Assembly: GCF_011386835.1 (NCBI RefSeq)
Contig: NC_088792.1
Span: forward strand, 235,916,394 to 235,980,393
Source: Chrysemys picta bellii
Lineage: Eukaryota > Chordata > Testudines > Emydidae
Direction: 5' to 3'
Length of the DNA: 64,000 nucleotides
The position numbers and the translations under genes are program-made. The notes below the pieces were generated by a model. It worked only from the letters and a program-made list of their open reading frames with translations, did no database searches and was not told the origin of the DNA. Positions 1-12,215 of the stretch are shown here, piece by piece; the stretch's first letter is position 1; the number at the start of each line of letters is the position of its first letter.

Positions 1-2930
1 CCTTTGCTCTCATTTAACGTAACCACTGCAGCTCTCTGCCAAACTATCCTCTGTCTTCTTTAATGGTGTTTCCTTCATGTACCATTGTCATGTAAACTGT
101 CTTAATGTTGGAAGAAATGGCTTTTCTAGTATTTTTAAAAGAAACATACCATTTATTGTACATCTGGAAATAATGCATTATATAGCTTTCTTGCAGCATT
201 TGTTTTCTACTATCTATTTTGGGAACCTAACAAATTTCAAAACCTTTTATTGAGATTAGTTAAGTATATATGCAAGTCTTGCTGACAAGTCATTTTTCAA
301 AACCTTATCCTATGTCACTGGGTGGGTGGTCCCCTAGTCAGAAAGAGAATTTGGAGAGGGCTGGAGTTGAAGGGAAGAGGTACATAGAGTTGATAGATTT
401 GTCCAATATCAGGTAGGTTACTACACAAATCCTATGGGGCTTTTTATTATGTTATTGTCATTTTGTGTGTGTGTGTGTGTGTGTGATATAAGTAATAATT
501 CAGTTATAATTCATACTCTAGGAAATATTTAGCAGATCCCCTCACACACATGAATAACATCCAATAATTTTCACAAAAACTATAAAGGTCATTTTACATT
601 ATATAGGCTCTCCAACAACTTCTAATCTAAGTGAAATACTCTCTTGGGCTACTACTTCCACCAAGTATATACACACATAATACAGCAAAACTTCACTAAT
701 ATGCACACTTTGCCATTTTTTGTGAAAATTCTAATCTCTCCCACTTCTCACTACATATTCCCCAGAGTGCTGCAGTGAGTTTTATTTAAGATTAGATTAT
801 TTTTACGTTATATTATATCATGTTTACTAATACATCATTAAATGTTCTCATAAGTAATTAAAACCAAGCTATAGGTTCTGATTCTGCAGACGTAAGCATG
901 TGTGTAGCTATATGCACATGTGTAGTTCCAATGACTTCAGTGGGGCTAATCAAGAACCTGATTCAGTGCCTATCAAGGCAATCATATTCTTAGCATTGAC
1001 TTCCAGGGGTGCGGTATCAAGCCTCATCTAAGCAAAGTATGCACAGGCTTAAATCTTTAGAGGATCAGGGCTCATTGCAGAATAAAATGAATAAAGTAAC
1101 TTTTCTGATGCAGCATCCTTTCTTTTTTGTTTGTTCCTTGAGTAAGTCACAAAATTCAGTAATTCCCAGCGGAGCTCTCGTTTATTAGTGAGTGTGTAAG
1201 GTCCTACTTTAGGACATGTAGACAGCCGCATGCCTCTGACTTCTATTAAAAGTTGCTTGTAGGCTCAGCCTGCAATACATGATGTGGGCAAACAGCACAC
1301 ACACTCTCCCTCTGCTCCAGGAGACACTGTTGCCAATTGCCTAAACCACACTGAGGGCCTGACTAGCATAGCTGAAACCTGAAATATTCCTCAAATCTTA
1401 CTTCACCTGGAAATAATGCAGTAAGCACTCCATGCTGTGGTGATAGATGTGGTGCAAGAACCTGAATAGAATCCAAATAACACCTTTGAAATAAATTATT
1501 AAACATGAAAAAACATGACATTGTATAGGAAAATTAACAACCCAGCATTAAAACATGAACTTCTCAAACAATCACACTAGACAATATTTTAACAGACCAA
1601 AAACTACATGCAACTTCATTTACAGCAGCAGAGAAATAAATAACAGCATGACTTTCAATTGTCACTGTTTAGAAAACAGGAGTAACACTTGTGGGAGAGA
1701 TTCTTGGCTCCTGCAGAAAGACTGAGTAATGGAATTTGAGCTCAGGAACGAAGATGATTGTAGGGAAATGAAATTCTCCCCCGTCCAACCAGGAGTCAGG
1801 ATATAGGGTAACAGTGCAGCTAGTCCACAAGTACCACTATAAGCTGCTGTAGAAGAAGCAGGCAGCTGTGCCTCTCCATCTATATGTAGAAATAATGGCT
1901 GGTAGATCTGTTCAGGTTGCTGACCCCAGTGGCCAGGCCCCCACCATTCTCCTCTAGGATCCACAAGTTCCCCTCCATCCTCCTTCAGAGTGGGCTGCCA
2001 TGGAGCCTTGATTCAAGATGCACAAGAAGCTGAGTAGTCCTTCTAACTGGCCTCTGCTAAGTCTGGCCTCCAGTGCAGTTACAGAAGTTCTGCTGCATTT
2101 CGGACCTTTCACACCTCTTCTCCAGCAAGGTGGATTTCTCCCATGGTTCATAATTATGAAAATAAATCTGCTTCAATCTCTTTCTCAAAGGCAGCCTAAG
2201 TAAACTTTGTAGCCTCCACTTTCTTGGCTTCAGTAAGTTTCATAACATCCTCAGGAGAACTGATCACAAAAATATGTATGTCCCACAAAATTTACTTTCA
2301 ACTTGGCCAGGTACCATACTGCTGTAGCGATGCCAAGGTACCAAAGCTCTTTTTGACATCATCAAAGGTGTCTTTGTCTGTATGTTGTCTGCAGATTTGA
2401 AAACCTTTAGAATACTGTTTCTTCAGGAAAGCGAGACACTGGGCCCAATGGGTTTTGTGAATGTATATATTCTAACAGTTTTGCACATACATGTGTTAGT
2501 CTGTTTAAAGTATGAGTGTTCAAGAGCATATACCAAAGATTCCCCCCAAAAGGGAAATTGACTTTGAATATTTACCCATAAGGTTTTTTACCCTCCTAAC
2601 TGATATTGGTGACACATTTTCAGAAAGTCTTTATAGGCTTCGTAACTCTTACAGCCATTTTGCAAAACATTTAATATATAACTTGCTTGATTCCACTTCT
2701 TCTGGGGCCTCAACAATCTACCAATTTATTAATTCTCACTTTTAGTTTTCATTAACATGGTGTTCAGAGAATAGTATTTTAATCTAATCTAAGTATCCTG
2801 TACAGAAATTAGTATACATCTATTCTGTTATTAAAGGATCAAAACTATTCCTTACCCTCATTTTAGGCTGCTTTCTGAGTTGCAGCAGCCTCAGTAATTT
2901 GTTGTTATTACTTTTATAATTTTATATATA
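1..2930. other. Upstream intergenic DNA, no gene seen
   Basis: AT-rich DNA without a recognisable exon, RNA gene or long coherent reading frame. The open frames present are short, overlap on both strands and match no family I know. A palindromic stretch around 885-960 (CACATG and ACTTCAGTGGGGCTA type motifs) looks like an old amniote MITE relic. Coordinates 2030-2420 read weakly like a decayed coding copy on the minus strand, but I could not identify it. Confidence 0.6.
463..485. repeat. (TG)n microsatellite
   Basis: Uninterrupted TG dinucleotide run of about 11 units, read directly. Confidence 0.95.
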
Positions 2931-2935
2931 ATATT

Positions 2936-3477
2936 TGTAACAGGGTTAGCACCCTCCTCTTGCGAGCGCCTACTCTGGTTGGGTGTATCTGCATTCTTTC
3001 AGTAAGTAGTCCCAGCCCTGGTATGGGGCCATATCCTCAGGGCTTTCTCCATGGAGACACTATATTCCTGCAGCCCTCCCCAGGCTCAGTCCCTACTCAG
3101 TCCCCACAGCCAGCCATGAGCTTCCTCAATGCTCTCCTGGTCCCTGCTACCAAACTGTCTTAGGCACAGTCCTAGCAGCAGCCTCTCACTCTCCCGGTCC
3201 CTGACAGCAGACTGTCTTTGGTACTACTGCTCTTCCAGCCAAGCACACAGTCCTTTCTTCTCCCGCTCCAAGCATCAACTAACTGCTGCACTATTCTGCA
3301 GCTCCTTTTATATAGTCCTCCTGGCCCCTGATTGGTCATTCCAGCAGTCCCTCTGATTGGTTGCTTCCTTGCAACCACTCTAGGCCACTTGGGGGACCTC
3401 TCCACTGCTCCTTTCCTGGGATGGGTGTGGCAGAACCCTGAGGCTTCTAGCCTTTGGGCCTAGTCCACCCCATCACA
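2936..3477 (-). mobile_element. Solo LTR with 5-bp target duplication
   Basis: The block begins TGTAACAG and ends CATCACA on the + strand, so it has TG...CA ends. It is flanked on both sides by ATATT (2931-2935 and 3478-3482). On the minus strand two CCAAT boxes (complements at 3331-3335 and 3356-3360) precede a TATATAAAAG box (3305-3314), the layout of an LTR promoter firing leftward. No internal retroviral or Gypsy genes remain, so this is a solo LTR. A 5-bp duplication fits Gypsy-type or some endogenous retrovirus integrases; the family cannot be fixed from the LTR alone. Confidence 0.85.
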
Positions 3478-3482
3478 ATATT

Positions 3483-4187
3483 GTTTATTTATATAGCACG
3501 AATGATGTCCTAAAATATCTTCAGGAGGAATGTGGCTGAACTGTTTCATGCCTTGAGCTGTATAAAGCTTTATAATGGAATTGTGCTCTGAAGATAGCTG
3601 AATTTTTGTACTATTGTAATTATTATTTTTTTACAGAAATCGTGGATTGGGGCTCCATTGTGGTAGGCACTGTACATACACGTCTTTAAAAGATAGTTCC
3701 TGCCCCAAAGAGTTTAAATCTAAATTACATCAGGACACAACAGGTGGACAAAGCAATGAGTGGGTGGGATGGAGGAGAGATAGAAGTGGAGAATGAGGTA
3801 ACAGTTAAACAAGTGTATCTCAGCACAATGAGCATTAGTTCACCACCTGCCTAGCCATTGTTGACTCTCAATGTCTCGAAAACATATGATGGATGAGGTA
3901 ATGCCTAGGTAGATTTTGTTGGAGAGTTTTTCCTATAGTTAAGAAGGCACATAGGTGAAAGAATGAAAGCATTTTGAAAAAGCTGAAATGCAGTGGAAGC
4001 TGAGAATGTTGGTGGAGTTTGGATAGTGATTGATGTCACAATGAGTTAATGGACAAGCTGGACAGCTTGGGGCTAAGTTATAAGATCACTTCATGTTGAA
4101 TCACCAGCTGAAGTTTTGGTATGGTCTTCCTAGCCTGAAGGTGATCAAGCCTTGCAGTACTGTGACTTGGTCAGCATTTAAGATGAA
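3483..4187. other. Intergenic; one old dispersed repeat
   Basis: The stretch around 3640-3800 (ATTGTGGTAGGCACTGTACA, then TTCCTGCCCCAAAGAG) is the same old amniote repeat as seen at 60,765-60,880. The rest shows nothing recognisable. Confidence 0.55.
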
Positions 4188-4189
4188 AG

Positions 4190-4312
4190 AGTCATAGAGT
4201 TCAGCACCAGAAGGGACCACCAGATCATCTAGTCTGACTTCCTGTATCTCACAGGCCACCAATACCACCTAGCACCTGAACACTAAACCCAACAACTGAA
4301 AAGGCACAATCT
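4190..4312 (-). mobile_element. CR1 LINE 3' tail fragment
   Basis: Reverse-oriented CR1 3' end: a CATAGA-type start followed by CCAGAAGGGACCACCAGATCATCTAG-like sequence, matching the 3' untranslated end of other CR1 copies here (10,020; 17,876; 33,731). Confidence 0.75.
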
Positions 4313-4593
4313 CTTGGCTTTCCAAAAAGTGAAAGAAGACATCTCTCTGGCCTGTATCTTCAGACACAGACTTGGACAAATAAGACTTAACAAATGAAAA
4401 AAGTAAAAAATACAATAAAATACAATAAAATAAACCTATTAACAACAATAGCAAAAACACCTGTGTAACGTTACAGTGTGTATTAATGCTACATGCTATT
4501 TTCAGTCTCATCTTTCTGTAACCATATTCTTGTCCACTTGATTCAACAAGAAAAGTCACATGGCAAGATACACAGTGCCTGTAACACTTCAAG

Positions 4594-5272
4594 AATGGGT
4601 CCTCACCTGACACTCCTAAGACAATTTGCCCAGCACACGGAAGCAGTTATCGGCTGGCGGCTCCTTCATGGGGCTGTGAGCACAGGCGTGTACTTGGCGC
4701 GGTTTACCCGTCCGAGACACCTGCCCTTTCTGCGGTGTGAGGGAGACCTTGGCTCACATTTACTTGGAGTGCGCCAGGTTGCAGCCCCTATACCGGCTCC
4801 TCACCAATATTATGTTGCGTTTCTGGCTGCACTTTTCCCTTCACCTTCTTATTTACGCACTCCCTATCCGTGGCCCCACAAAGTCACTGGACCTCCTGGT
4901 CAACTTCCTCTTGGCCCTGGCTAAACTGGCCATTTATAAAACCAGGGAGAGGAGGTTGGCCGATGGAGGCTCCTGTGATTGTGGGGCCTGTTTCTGATTC
5001 TCTGTCCGTTCACGTATCCGGGCAGAGTTCCTCTGGGCAGCGTCCACTGGCTCCCTTGACACCTTTGAGGAGCAGTGGGCGCTGTCCGTGGTTCTCTGCT
5101 CGGTGTCCCCGTCAGGTTCCCTTCTTTTGACCCTTTGACCACACTCTTGTCCCTGTTATTACATTAGTTGTCCCCTGAACTTAGTTGTTTTTTTGGGTCT
5201 TGTAGATCCTCCCCTTAGGCTGGAGGAGGGTGGGCTTCCGTCCACTCACTTCCTGGATCTCAATAGGTACAA
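4594..5272 (+). mobile_element. LINE ORF2 C-terminal fragment (L1/Tx1-like), decayed
   Basis: Two overlapping + frames together read as the C-terminal end of a non-LTR retrotransposon protein. The second contains a zinc-binding signature, TCPFCGVRETLAHIYLEC (CxxC...HxxxxC, from about 4720), followed by a hydrophobic helix-rich tail and KTRERR. The N-terminal part (WRLLHGAVSTGVYLARF) is in a different frame, so there is at least one frameshift near 4715. CxxC-H-C tails of this kind close the ORF2 of L1/Tx1-like LINEs. The clade assignment is from memory of the motif and is tentative. Confidence 0.6.
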
Positions 5273-6187
5273 GGAAGCAGTTAAGTAGTGTTAATAGTCC
5301 AGGCTGTATGCTGAATTGTAAATGACTAGCAAATAAGCTATTAATTAAAATAGAAATTTAATCCATCTTATAGGATTCTCAAAAGGTCTTGTTGGAGTGC
5401 TCCTATAATATAGCTAGAGGCAGTATTTTAATTTTCAAATAATCCAACTCTATAATTAAAGTTACATTTTGCTGTTAATTTTAAAATATTAATAAAACTT
5501 GAATAAATCTGGCCAAAGTGTTGGTAGGCAAAAACAGAAGTATGCTAATGACCACCTTTTTCAAAGAGATATGTATGAAAGAGCCACATTCCAACTGACA
5601 AAGTTCACTGGTCTAGTTTAGTTGTGCTTTGTAATTCTAATTAAGTTTTCTTTATCAATCAGTTTTTAAAACAATTTTTTCCTTTCATGAGTCTGAATCA
5701 GACATTTAATTAAATTTATCTAGAAAATGTAATAACAAATCTTAGGCCATCTTTGTTTTAAATGCTTTGTTGTTTTTTGCCACCCAGGATGCAATATTAA
5801 GAAAAATTCATAGGTGATGTATAAAGTGGTGTACATTAATTGTTAATATGTGTGTGCTTGGAGAATTTCCAGAAGTCTAGCTAAAAACTGTCTTCAGGCT
5901 GAAACATGGGGTTTCACAAAGTTTCTAATTTTTAACTCATATTTTGTGTTCTATGGCTGATATCAAGTGTGCCTTTGATCTGCAGGCAATCACAGACCTT
6001 GAGAAAGCTGATGGGCATGCCAGCTATTTTGTAAAATATGGAGTAAAATAGCGGGAGAAAGTGGAAAACTTAGGCAAAGACACTAGGTCACATGCAAGGC
6101 CTGGCAGCTGTAAAGCCATGTGAGCTGAGGGGTTTCCGTGCGAATTGAATGCAGATGCAGGGGTTGGGGCATTGACTGGCTGGAAAT
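5273..6187. other. Intergenic, nothing recognised
   Basis: AT-rich sequence with no exon, RNA gene or clear repeat boundary seen on either strand. Confidence 0.5.
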
Positions 6188-6285
6188 GTGCATGAAGAGC
6201 TCTGTGTGACTTGAAAGCTTGTCTCTTTCACCAACAGAAGTTGGTCCAATAAAAGGTATTACCTCACCCACATTGTATGTGTCAG
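6188..6285 (+). mobile_element. Short retroposon, family 2 (hammerhead-like head), degenerate
   Basis: Shares TTGTCTCT...ACCAACAGAAGTTGG and CCAATAAAAG with the copy at 52,071-52,176. The right half of the hammerhead-like segment is intact (GAA 6213-6215, AGCT 6216-6219, T, GTCT 6221-6224). The left core has lost the leading C and T. Confidence 0.6.
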
Positions 6286-6570
6286 AGGCAGAAAACAACC
6301 AGAATGCCAACAAGAATGCCAGGAGAAAGTGAGCAGAAAGCCAGAGAAACAGTCGTCAGCATGGACCAGCCACAGGTTTTTAATTGCAATGTAGACATAC
6401 TCTAAGAGGCTATTCTGAGAGAGAGAGTGAGATGTCATGTGCTTCACTGTGAGCGGTATGCTGAGAAACACCCAGCTGTATATCTCATTATCACAATGCC
6501 TAGAGAAAATCAGTTCCTGGAGCAGCTAGCATAAACTCCACCCAGGTAAGGTCTAAGTGATGCTTGTTGG

Positions 6571-8220
6571 TAGGATGGCCATATTTCCCTATGCTGAATA
6601 CAGGACACCTGGTAAAATTACTCATATTCAAGTGAGTTCAATGGCAATCAATCGTACAAACGTTCAAATTAACATCAAGTTGACTGAGCCCCTGTTAAAA
6701 AGAAATACTGCGTAGTTGGATTCTTTTTATTTACCTTGTTATCTTATAGGCTCTAGGGTTCACATGGGGCGAGGTCACACACACACACACTCCGGTACAC
6801 CTCTCTCACACAGAGGGGTGACCGATCGACTTGATCCTCCCTGCAGGTGCTCTCCGCCCTCCATGCCTGGCTGGGCCCCCCCATGGACCCGCCTGTCCTT
6901 GTACCTGGTGCTGCATCTTCGAAGGCAAAACATGGAGGGGCACACAGGGTCAATTGACCGCCCACCCCCGATTCCTGCCAGAGTTCATACCAGAATGTGG
7001 CCAGCAGCAGCCCTTCCTCATTGGGCAGGAGGGAAGAGACAGGAGCTGCTTCCTGTCGCAGGGGAGGAGGAGAGGGGAAGGGATGACCTGCCATGCACCT
7101 TTGCAGAGCTCATCTCTTCTCTCCCTCACACCACCTCCCCTGTGGCTGGAAGCTGCTTGTCCCTTCCTGCCCGCACAGTGTCGAAAGGCAGCTAACACCT
7201 CCAGACTACTGCTGGCCACCAACATAACCCAGCCACCTCCTGTACCCTGGCTATAGCATGGGCAGGAAGGGGTTAAGCCCTAAGGATGCATTGTGCAATA
7301 GGGCCCAGGGAACCTGACTGCAGGGCCTTCAGCTAACCTGGCCAGAGAGGTGGCTCACAGCAGGGGTGGGTGCCTAGGGGATGGAGCAGCCCTAACCCTG
7401 CACTCCCTGGGGGCAGGATCCAGGGCAGGGGAGGTGGGGAGGTGAAAAGGGTGCTAAGCCCCTGCCCAGGGGCATGAACAGGCTGAGGGGTGGAGAGGCT
7501 TCCCCGTGCCAATGCTGTGTGGGGCTTTGGCACATGCAGGGCTCGGCTCCTCATGGCCAGCGCCCCATGCAGGAGGCTCTTGGCCCAGCCAGAGGCAGTG
7601 GGGGAAGGAAGGAGCCTGCCGGCCAGGCTGTTAGTGACCTCAGCTCTCTGATCAGGAGCTGGATTTCTGCACAGCCCTGGGAGTGGAAAACGCCCTGCCG
7701 GGGGCAATATGGAGGAGCAGCCGGGCTGGGGGGGCAAAGGGGTAAAGCAGGGAGAGGACAGCGAGAAGGGGAGCATGTAAAGGGCCGATGGGTGGGCAGC
7801 AGAGGCAACATTCAACTGGCCGCCACCTGGCGCCTGTCCACACTCACCAACCAGCGAGCAGCCAGTGCTGGCCAGAAACTGGACGCAGGACAGGGCCCTG
7901 CTGGCTGAGAGCAGGCACTCAGTACATGGTGCGCTGACAGACCAGCAGGGGGAGTGGCCGGACCCAGTGTGCTGCAGCTATGCCCCGCCACCAGTCTTGC
8001 ACACCCACACCCATTGTCAGCCACGGGACTCCCACACTCACTGCTGGTGGGCAGGCGGCTGGTGAGCAGGGATCAGGCCAGCAGCAGGATCCGCCAGTAC
8101 TGATGGGAGGAGACAGAAAATACAGGGCAATTTGCCCGTTTTTAAGAAAAAGTCAGGACACCTGCAGGAAGGCTTAAATATGGGACTGTCCCTTTAAAGA
8201 TGGGACATCTGGTCACCCTA
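6571..8220. mobile_element. Non-autonomous hAT element, 1.65 kb
   Basis: Flanked by a perfect 8-bp duplication CTTGTTGG (6563-6570 and 8221-8228). The ends are imperfect inverted repeats: TAGGATGGCCATATTTCCC at the left and TAGGGTGACCAGATGTCCC as the complement at the right. An 8-bp duplication and short terminal inverted repeats are the hAT signature. The interior is GC-rich with a short CA run, and the open frames on both strands are not transposase-like, so the element depended on a transposase in trans. Confidence 0.88.
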
Positions 8221-8360
8221 CTTGTTGGCAAAGGGAAATGGTTGGAAGAATTAGCCAGGCCTCTGCCCTCACTTGTCCTTAAACCATAGAGCCACCATTT
8301 CTCAAAGCTGTATGATGCCTCAGGGTCCAGTTTGACCCATCAATGAGCTTGGATAATCAG

Positions 8361-9062
8361 GTAGCATCAGCGACTTAAAATGTCATATGTCACCTCCAGC
8401 TCACTAAGAAACTTCACCTTTTCTTCCCAGATGAAGACCTGTCCACAGTGATCCATGCATGGGTTATCTCCAGACTGGAGTACTGTAATTCACTGCTCCT
8501 GAAACCAAATATGAAAACAATGCAAAGACTCCCAGCTGGTACAAGATGCAGTTTAGGTTTGTGTGAGCACATCAGTTCTGTGCTCCAGTCCTTCCACTGA
8601 TTTCCTGTCTGCTGACAGTCTAATGCCTTGGTCCTAATTTTCAAAGCAATTACATTTTCAAAGCTGTAACATTTTCAAAGTTGCCTAAGTCCCATTTTCA
8701 AAAGGGCAGATTGCAAAGGTATTTTGGCACCTAAAGATAACTCCCATTGACTCCTAGGGGCCAAGACTGCCTAGGCACTTTTGTAAATCCTACTATATAC
8801 CTAATTGCATCTTCAGACACCTAAATACCTTTGCAAATCTGGCCCTACAGAGCCTACATTCCATTAACTATCCTGGTGACATTTCAATCTATGAATCACC
8901 ATTTCAATCATAATCACCACAGTTGTGTTCTGCTGGAGCAATGCAGATCACAAAGATCTGTAACCAAAGCATTCTCAGTTGAGGGGATCCAGCTGGCAAA
9001 TGAACTTCCTGAGCGATTAGAGGAAGCCAGAGTCTGACCAATTTTAGCAAATACTTGGAATA
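8361..9062 (+). mobile_element. L2/CR1-clade LINE fragment, interrupted
   Basis: The + strand reads VIHAWVISRLEYCNSLL followed by a QRLPAGTRCS-like segment, the conserved C-terminal part of L2/CR1-type reverse transcriptases. Several stops and frame changes show it is dead. It is interrupted at about 8650-8846 by an unrelated palindromic insert. Confidence 0.6.
8650..8846. mobile_element. Old palindromic MITE-like insert in the LINE
   Basis: Contains CATTTTCAAA, GTGCCTAAG-like and TTGACTCCTAGGGGCC motifs with complementary halves (CTAGGCACTTTTGTAAAT near the other end). Similar TTTTCAAAAGTGCCTAA relics recur in the window, for example near 46,430-46,515, 49,520-49,640 and 56,900-56,980. Boundaries are approximate. 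Confidence 0.45.
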
Positions 9063-10019
9063 GGAATTATCTTTTGGAGGATGGGAAAGAAGGATGGAAA
9101 GAGGAGACTTTCTTTACATTGACCATGCCCTCTTTCCTTCTTTCATCCCTCTTTCCCATCCCCCCCCAAAAGAGTCCCTACTCCACGCAGTTTGTCAAAC
9201 CTAAACAGGGAGAAAAAACAGAGACTGCCTGAAGTCCTCAAGAGGTGTTGATACTATTTTACATGGGAGGTGCTCAGATACCACAATGATGAGTGGCTGT
9301 AGAATACAGACAGAAATAGATAAAATAAATGAAGATATTTTTACATCAACAGAAATCAGACCCCACTTTAGCTTATTTCTTTTGGTCTTTTAAGTAAAGT
9401 CACAAGCTTTTACTATTAACCATCCTCTCAATATGGGTATGTATATTTCCTAGATCCATTCTCTTTGCCTTTATCAATTTACATAAAAAGACAGCATGGG
9501 TCTTTCTTTTCATGTAAACTGATAAAGACAAAAATAATGGAGCAATTACATGTATATATACACACATATTGACAAGATAGGTCAAAACCACATTTGTCAA
9601 AGTTACAACATTTTTAGGCTGTCACAAATCATGGGCTGTCACAAACCAAAGGGTGTCGCTTAAACACAAAATGTAAGGAGTTTATTTGCTTGCTGATAAA
9701 TTAACTTATTTTTATGCATTTTATTGAGAACAAAATCTGTCCTCCAATATCGTAACATAGCTTTCAACCTGCCAAGCTCCAAATATGTCTCAGTGACTTG
9801 TAAAATTTGTGACGAATACCCAAAATGAGGGGTGCAAGATGATGGTTGGTGTGTGTTTCACTTTACACTAAAAGGGGTGCATACTACTGAGGTAAAGAAG
9901 AGAGATATAGAGCCTCAGTGATTTACAGGAGTACCATGGCTACCTTTCCCTTTGAGAATTTTGAATTTGTCATGTGTGATAATATGCAGCCATAAACTAC
10001 TACCAAACAAAAGTTCTCA
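9063..10019. other. Intergenic, nothing recognised
   Basis: No exon, RNA gene or repeat family recognised. A GGGCTGTCACAAA motif occurs twice close together near 9617-9647. Confidence 0.5.
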
Positions 10020-10740
10020 TTCATAGTTTCATAGATTTCAAGTCCAGAAGGGACCATGGCAATCATCTCATCTGAACTCTTGTATAACACAGGCCATAGA
10101 ACTTCTCCAAAATAATTCCTAGAGCACATCTTTTAGAAAAAAAAAAAAACATCCAGTCTTGATGTAAAAATTGTCAGTGATGGGGAATCCACCAGAAATT
10201 GTTCCAGGGGTTAATCACTTCAAAAATGTATGCTTTATTTCCAGTCTAAATCTGACTATCTTCAGCTTCCAGCCATTTGATCTTATTATACCTTTCTCTG
10301 CTAGACTGAAAAGCCCCTTATCACATATTTGTTTCCAATGTAGGTACTTTCAAGTCATCCCTTAGCCTTCTCTTTGTTAAGCTAAATAGATGGAGCTCCT
10401 TGAGACTCTCACTATAAGACATGTTTTCTAATCCTTCAATCATTCACGTGGCTCTTCTTTGACCCCTCTCCAATTTACTAACATCCTTCTTGATTTGTGG
10501 ACACTGGAGCTAGAGACAGTATTCCAGCAGCAGTTGCACCAGTGACTCTCTATTCCTACTTGAGATTCCCCTGTTTATGCATCAAAAGATTGCATTAGCT
10601 CTTTTGGCCACAACTTTGCACTGGGAGCTCGTGTTCAATTGATCTGCCCCTCAACCAAACCATTTTTTAGAGTCACTGCTTCCCAGGATAGAGTCCCCCA
10701 TCCTGTAAATATGGTGTACGTTCTCTGTTCCTAGGTGTAC
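10020..10740 (-). mobile_element. CR1 LINE, 3' part, old copy
   Basis: Begins at its 3' end with TCATAGATTTCAAGTCCAGAAGGGACCA-like sequence and continues leftward into the ORF2 C-terminal region (complement of LSFISELSS-type CR1 text). Many stops and small indels are present, so it is an older copy than the one at 33,731. A poly-A run lies at 10,138-10,149. Confidence 0.75.
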
Positions 10741-10869
10741 ACATTCCTGATGCTATTATATGATGGAAACACATATTTAGGCATGTACACAAGAAAAACG
10801 CCCATGTACAGAGAGAGGAACAGAAGCACACACAGCATGCAAACTGAGACAGAAGCATTACAAAAACCC

Positions 10870-11238
10870 AGATCTGGCATATGGATCCTGCCAGATCCAA
10901 CCAATTTTTGGCCTCCACTGAAATTCCACAGCATCAACAGAGAATAAGTATAGCCACTCCCACTATACCCAAAAATTCCAGATTGTGATGAATTCTGGTG
11001 CATAACCCCTGCAATAACCTGACTCTAGCACCTGGATCCAGATGGATATTGGCAATTGTTTGCCTCAAACCCCAAACTGTACAATCTAAGTAGATAACAA
11101 GTTTAGCTGCTCCTGTTTCAGTGGAGAAATCTGTATGTACTCTGATGGATCCCAGATCAACAGCCCTGAAAAAAACTCACATAGCTGGTGGATCCTGCCA
11201 ATTTTTAACCTCAATCCCTTAACTTGTGTTGTCTATAT

Positions 11239-11272
<34 letters not shown>

Positions 11273-11960
11273 AAATTCCTAGGGCACCGAAAAACTCAGA
11301 CCCTGCTGCAAACTGGGGCAGCAGTACCAATGGAAAAATGTATCCGGCACAAAGTCAGCTGGATCCTACCATTTTTTGGACCCAAGCACCTAATTCATCA
11401 AAATAGACAACACCTTACCATTCCCGATTTGGCTAGAAAAATCCAGGCTCTGACAAAGCTCTGTGTAAGAACAATGCAAAACCACCTATTTAACAGCTAA
11501 GTCTTGCTGCATTCAGCACCCTTTTGGGCGATAAACTTCTAAATTCTACTGCGGGGAGATCAAGTGCAGCCGCTCCTACTCTATCTGGTCCCTGATAACT
11601 GGATGGATCCAGCGGGTTCCATGTGTTGGATCTGAGTTTTTGCAGTGCTGCTGTGCCCTAGGCCGGTTTTTGTTGTTGGGTTTTGTTGTTGTTGCAGTTG
11701 GACCCGTCATCCCTTTAGCTGTTAGGTTAAACTGTAGGGACCGATGGGGCAACATTGGCTGGATCCAGGGGTTTGCCTTGGGTTTTTCCAGGACGCATGT
11801 GCTAGGATCTAGAATGTTTTGCTGCAGTTGGAGCCGCATTTGTCTTGACCTGATTTGGGGTTTTTAAGATTTGGAGCTTCACGGCCAAATCTTGGCTGGA
11901 TGCAGCTGCAGATCTGGGGGTTTAACGCGCCCTTGCTGCGGCTCTGGATTTGCTTGGTCC
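10870..11960. repeat. Diverged GGATCC-rich repeat field upstream of CRISPLD1
   Basis: Seven GGATCC sites occur within about 0.9 kb (10,883; 11,034; 11,147; 11,190; 11,361; 11,605; 11,761). Several sit in the shared context GGATCCTGCCAATTTTTGG, and the last in the inverted context ATTGGCTGGATCC. Segments such as CAGATTGTG, AAATCCAGGCTCTG and AGCCACTCC recur with divergence. The picture is an old tandem array, possibly with inverted units, ending a few hundred bases before the promoter. Confidence 0.5.
11241..11273. repeat. (TG)n(TA)n microsatellite
   Basis: Short TG run passing directly into a TA run, read directly. Confidence 0.95.
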
Positions 11961-12120
11961 AGTGAGGACCTTTGTTCTCTATTCTGATGGTACAATTTGG
12001 GGCTAAACAATCTGCAGGACGGAGGCAGGTAGCTGAAGCTCAGAGGGAGCCAGCTTGCCCCTCTGCAGGCAAGGTTTGAGCGGCGCTAACAGAGCCCCTT
12101 TCCGAGTCTCCTGGCGGTGC

Positions 12121-12215
12121 CGGGCGGGATGCTGGTGGGGCGGGGTGGCCAGGGCACGTCACTGGGGGCGCGCTCTAGGCCCGGGATAAATGGCTGGGAG
12201 CAAAGGGGAAGCAAG
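12121..12215 (+). promoter_or_regulatory. CRISPLD1: CRISPLD1 core promoter (predicted)
   Basis: CpG-rich DNA with a GC box (GGGGCGGGGT, 12,137-12,146), a CACGTCAC element (12,155-12,162; its complement contains the CRE half-site TGACG) and a TATA-like ATAAAT (12,186-12,191). About 30 bases after the last lies the likely start of a GC-rich exon that ends in a consensus splice donor. The surrounding CpG density (about 12,050-12,900) marks a CpG-island promoter. The start site itself is inferred. Confidence 0.6.

Noticed and set aside
2030..2420. Possible processed pseudogene on the minus strand
   Set aside because: Short coding-like phrases can be read only with frame shifts. I could not match them to a protein and saw no poly-A tail or target duplication.
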